A DNA stretch of 64,000 bases from Fomitopsis serialis (taxonomy: Eukaryota > Basidiomycota > Agaricomycetes > Polyporales > Fomitopsidaceae): assembly GCF_022376445.1 (NCBI RefSeq), contig NW_025954961.1:372001-436000 (forward strand), written 5' to 3'. Shown in pieces: positions 61,336 through 64,000 of the stretch. Each line of letters starts with the position of its first letter. Positions within the stretch are counted from its first letter, which is position 1. The notes beneath the pieces were generated by a model. It was not told the DNA's origin, did no database searches, and was given only the letters and a program-made list of their open reading frames with translations. A program made the translations under genes and the position numbers.

Positions 61336-61345
61336 TGACACGTCA
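61336..61345. promoter_or_regulatory. Candidate unfolded-protein-response element (TGACACGTCA)
   Basis: TGACACGTCA has an ACGT core like the sites bound by Hac1/XBP1-type factors. It lies 102 bp upstream of the PDI start codon. PDI genes are standard targets of this response in fungi. The assignment rests on motif likeness and position only. Confidence 0.4.
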
Positions 61346-61364
61346 GTCTGCTTGACAGACGCCA

Positions 61365-61373
61365 TATTAAATA
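61365..61373 (+). promoter_or_regulatory. TATA-like element of the PDI gene
   Basis: TATTAAATA lies 74-82 bp upstream of the PDI start codon and beside an inverted CCAAT pentamer. Confidence 0.4.
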
Positions 61374-61446
61374 TTGGCCCATATAACACCGTCGCCCAGG
61401 GCGCGACCGTCCAGCGACCTCCCCTTTCTCTTCTCCAACCGCCGCC

Positions 61447-63196
61447 ATGCGGTTCAGTCTCCTTGCCTCTTCAGCGGCAGCCCTCTTCGCCTCCTTCGTC
61501 GCCGCCGACGCGTCAGACGTGATCAACTTGACCGCAGAGAACTTCGACGCTGTGGTCCAGCCCGAGCCTGTCATTCTGGTCGAGTTCTTCGCACCATGGT
61601 ATGAGACCCACTAAGCCTGTGCGAACTTTCTTCTGATTTCTATCCAGGTGTGGACACTGCAAAGCGTTGGCTCCTCACTATGAGGAGGCCGCCACGGCTC
61701 TGAAGGAGAAGACCGCTGTGAAGCTGGCCAAAGTGACTGTGTTGACCAGGCAGATCTTGTAACGCCAATGGCATTCAGGGCTACCCGTACGTAGCTTGGG
61801 TGCTTGTATACGTATGGTACTCACGGCGGCTCGCTAGGACATTGCGGGTCTACCGCAAGGGTGACTACACTGAATACACGGGCCTCGAAAAGCGGATGGG
61901 ATCATTGCCTACATGACTAAGTGCGTCGACACGTACACCTTGTCCAGACACTCCTGACGATCAAATCCCCGACAGCAAGCGCTTCCCGCTGTATCTGACG
62001 TGAAGTCCGAGAATTACCAGGAGTTCATCAAGGCGGACAAGGTGTCGCGTTGCCTTCCTTTCCTCTGAGACAGATGCCCCCGGCCCCGAATTCACTGCGA
62101 CAGCGAACAAGCATCGTGACGACTACCTCTTCGGTGCTACCACTGACAAGGCCCTCGCTGAGGAGGCCGGCGTCACCCCTCCCGCTATTGTCGTGTTCCG
62201 TGCCTTCGACGAGCCCAAGATCGAGTACCCATACCCAATCGGCTCCGCCAAGGTCAAGGACATCGAAAAGTGGCTCCAGGTGATGTCCGTCCCCATCATC
62301 GACGAGGTTGGTACGGAGAACTACCACACCTACGCGGAGAGCGGCAAGCCGCTCGCATATCTGTTCATTGACCCGACCGACGATAAGGACCAGCGAATCG
62401 CCGCGATTCGGACTGTCGCTGCGAAGTACCACAGCGACATCAACTTCGTCTGGATCGACGCCATCAATTCGCGGACCACGGAAGGCGCTCAACCTCGTCG
62501 AGCCCAAGTGGCCGAGCTTCGTCATCCAGGACATCCAGAAACAGCTCAAGTATCCGTATGATCAGAGCAAGGAGGTCACACCCGAGGCGGTTGAGACTAT
62601 GGTGCAGCAGTTCCTGGACGGCAAGCTCGTGCCTCAGCTCAAGAGCCAGCCCGTCCCTGCTACCCAGGACGAGAGCGTGTTCAGTCTTGTAGGCAGGCAA
62701 TTCGAAGAGGTTGTCTTTGATGACGACAAGGACGTCTTCGTCGAGTTCTACGCCAGCTGGTCCGCTGTTTCGATTGCACGCGAATGAACGTTGTGCTGAT
62801 ATATTATGCAGGTGCGGGCACTGCAAGCGTCTCAAGCCGACTTGGGACCAGCTCGGCGATCGTTACGCAGCGGTGAAGGATCGTATCACCATGTGAGCAT
62901 TCTTCGACTATTGGTGTTGTATTCACTCACTGAAGCGACGAAACAGCGCCAAGATAGAGGCCCAGGAGAATGACCTTCCCCCCTCGGTGCCGTTCCGTGT
63001 CAACGGATTCCCTACCCTCAAGTTCAAGCCGGCTGGTACACGCGAATTCATTGACTACAATGGCGATCGCTCCCTGGAGAGCCTTGTCGCCTTCGTCGAG
63101 GAGAACGCGAAGAATGCGCTCGACCCGAAGATCCCCTTCAACAATGAGTCAAAACAGGAGCAGGTCCCGATGGACGACCACCACGACGAGCTCTGA
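61447..63196 (+). CDS. pdi1: Protein disulfide isomerase
   Basis: PDI forms and reshuffles disulfides in the ER. The signal peptide MRFSLLASSAAALFASFVAA is followed by thioredoxin domain a ([21 protein letters not shown], the CGHC site rebuilt over the intron about 61600-61648). Domains b and b' come next (DDYLFGATTDKALAEEAG, PLAYLFIDPTDDKDQRIAAI). Domain a' has [20 protein letters not shown] over the intron 62761-62811, and VNGFPTLKFKPAGTREFIDY. The ER retention signal HDEL ends the protein. Both active sites are intact. At least seven single bases are missing, near 61734, 61757, 61892, 61921, 62041, 62065, 62468 and 62481, most at short homopolymers. No stop arises by substitution, so I regard the gene as functional and the sequence as faulty here. 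Confidence 0.93.
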
Positions 63197-63435
63197 GATG
63201 GCTGGATGATCTTGCCGACCCATACTGCTGTATTATCCTTACTATTTAATATGGAGATATCGCTCTTTCCTGCGATGCTTGGGACGGTGGAACTTTGGAC
63301 AACGTCACACAATCGCTCGCTCACTTGCACGTTCGAGAAGCTACAGATTTGACACGAATGTAGACACCAACACAGAGAACATCCAACAGAAAACCATGCG
63401 TCAAGGAAACAGCAAATAGGCGGGTAGGGATACAT

Positions 63436-64000
63436 TTAGTACTTAATCTCCTTGACACCATCCTTCCAGAACGTGAAATAGGCTGTATGTACCACTTGTG
63501 AGATGGAGTGCGAGAATGCAAGTTGACACAGCACGTACGCGTGACGCCGTCCTCGCGGTAGTTGAGGAGGACAACCATGCCATCGGGGTTCATGGACTCG
63601 CCGGTGTACTGAGAATCTGCGTTAGCAGGACATACAGTCGGCAAGCTTGAACGCATACAAATTCGAAGTCTTTGAAGTTCGCTACAATCTTCTTTGCGAA
63701 CGCTTGTGCGCCCTTCTCGAAGGCATCGACGCGGCTAGGGTTCGACTTCTCGAGCTCAGCCTTGACGGCCTTCATGTAACTCTGAGCAGCCAAGTCAAGA
63801 TCCACGGCTCCTGAAGATTTTTGATATAAGTATCCGCACCTTGAGGTGTACAAGGTACGACTTCTTGTCGAACACCGTGGACTGCAGACGGTGGGAGTAC
63901 ACAACGTTGTTGACCTGGGTAGCACCCTCCTCGACCCCCTCGTCCTGCTCCTCCGCAGACGGGTTGGCACCGATGTCAACATCGGCACCCTGCTTGACCG
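63436..64000 (-). CDS. tma19: Translationally controlled tumour protein (TCTP/Tma19), 5' end outside the window
   Basis: TCTP is an abundant ribosome-associated, calcium-binding protein. The visible part starts within the N-terminal half (VKQGADVDIGANPSAEEQ, GATQVNNVVYSHRLQST). It continues through the helical hairpin (YMKAVKAELEKSNPSRVDAF, AFAKKIVANFKDFEF) and the end TGESMNPDGMVVL, NYREDGVT, FTFWKDGVKEIKY, with the stop at 63438-63436. Introns of about 50-60 nt lie near 63842-63785, 63658-63612 and 63541-63484. Roughly the first 40-50 residues are missing. It is convergent with PDI (239 bp between stops). Confidence 0.92.

Larger units (their letters stand above)
60949..61446. other. Promoter region of the PDI gene
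   Basis: About 500 bp with no supported gene. The last 115 bp hold a palindromic bZIP-like site, a TATA-like element and an inverted CCAAT (attgg at 61374). Confidence 0.5.

Overview
The window is nuclear DNA of a filamentous basidiomycete, most likely an Agaricomycete (possibly a polypore; the order is inference). The evidence is dense genes on both strands, many 45-60 nt introns with GT..AG ends, GC-rich exons, and recognisable fungal proteins (Cbk1-type NDR kinase, Tra1, verprolin, proteinase A, Med20, Stb6-like). I saw no transposon, rRNA, tRNA or CRISPR array.

Layout. 1-6.6 kb: 5' end of a nuclear protein (-), MED20 (+), mitochondrial PDK/BCKDK-type kinase (+), Cbk1/NDR kinase (+). 6.9-14.3 kb: YPR097W/LEC1-like PX protein (-), F-box protein (+), unknown protein (-). 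14.7-25.5 kb: CCDC47 (+) convergent with a long Stb6-like gene (-), a disordered unknown (+), and two tandem PUB-domain genes (+). 25.8-31.7 kb: a very unusual repeat gene (-). It has 13 consecutive small exons, all bounded by introns that split one conserved tyrosine codon, and two further repeat families upstream. 32.2-44.4 kb: CSN4 (+), Ctk1/CDK12 kinase with RS-rich N-terminus (-), DCAF-like WD40 protein (-), proteinase A (-), bromodomain protein (+). 44.5-56.1 kb: Tra1 (-). 56.8-64 kb: a seven-TM protein with a long tail (+), verprolin (+), protein disulfide isomerase (+), TCTP (-, cut by the window edge).

Themes. Transcription and chromatin: MED20, Ctk1, the BRD8-like bromodomain protein and Tra1. 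The last two are expected to be partners in NuA4. Ubiquitin/Cdc48: CSN4, the DCAF-like protein, the F-box protein and two PUB proteins. ER and vacuole: CCDC47, PDI, proteinase A. These are unlinked housekeeping functions, not a metabolic cluster.

Sequence quality. Many otherwise well conserved genes need one missing base restored to stay in frame, nearly always in or beside a short homopolymer and almost always a deletion. I read this as systematic homopolymer under-calling and not as pseudogenes. Exon ends near those sites are therefore approximate. All gene models were made by eye from conserved motifs, splice signals and phase. No similarity search was run.
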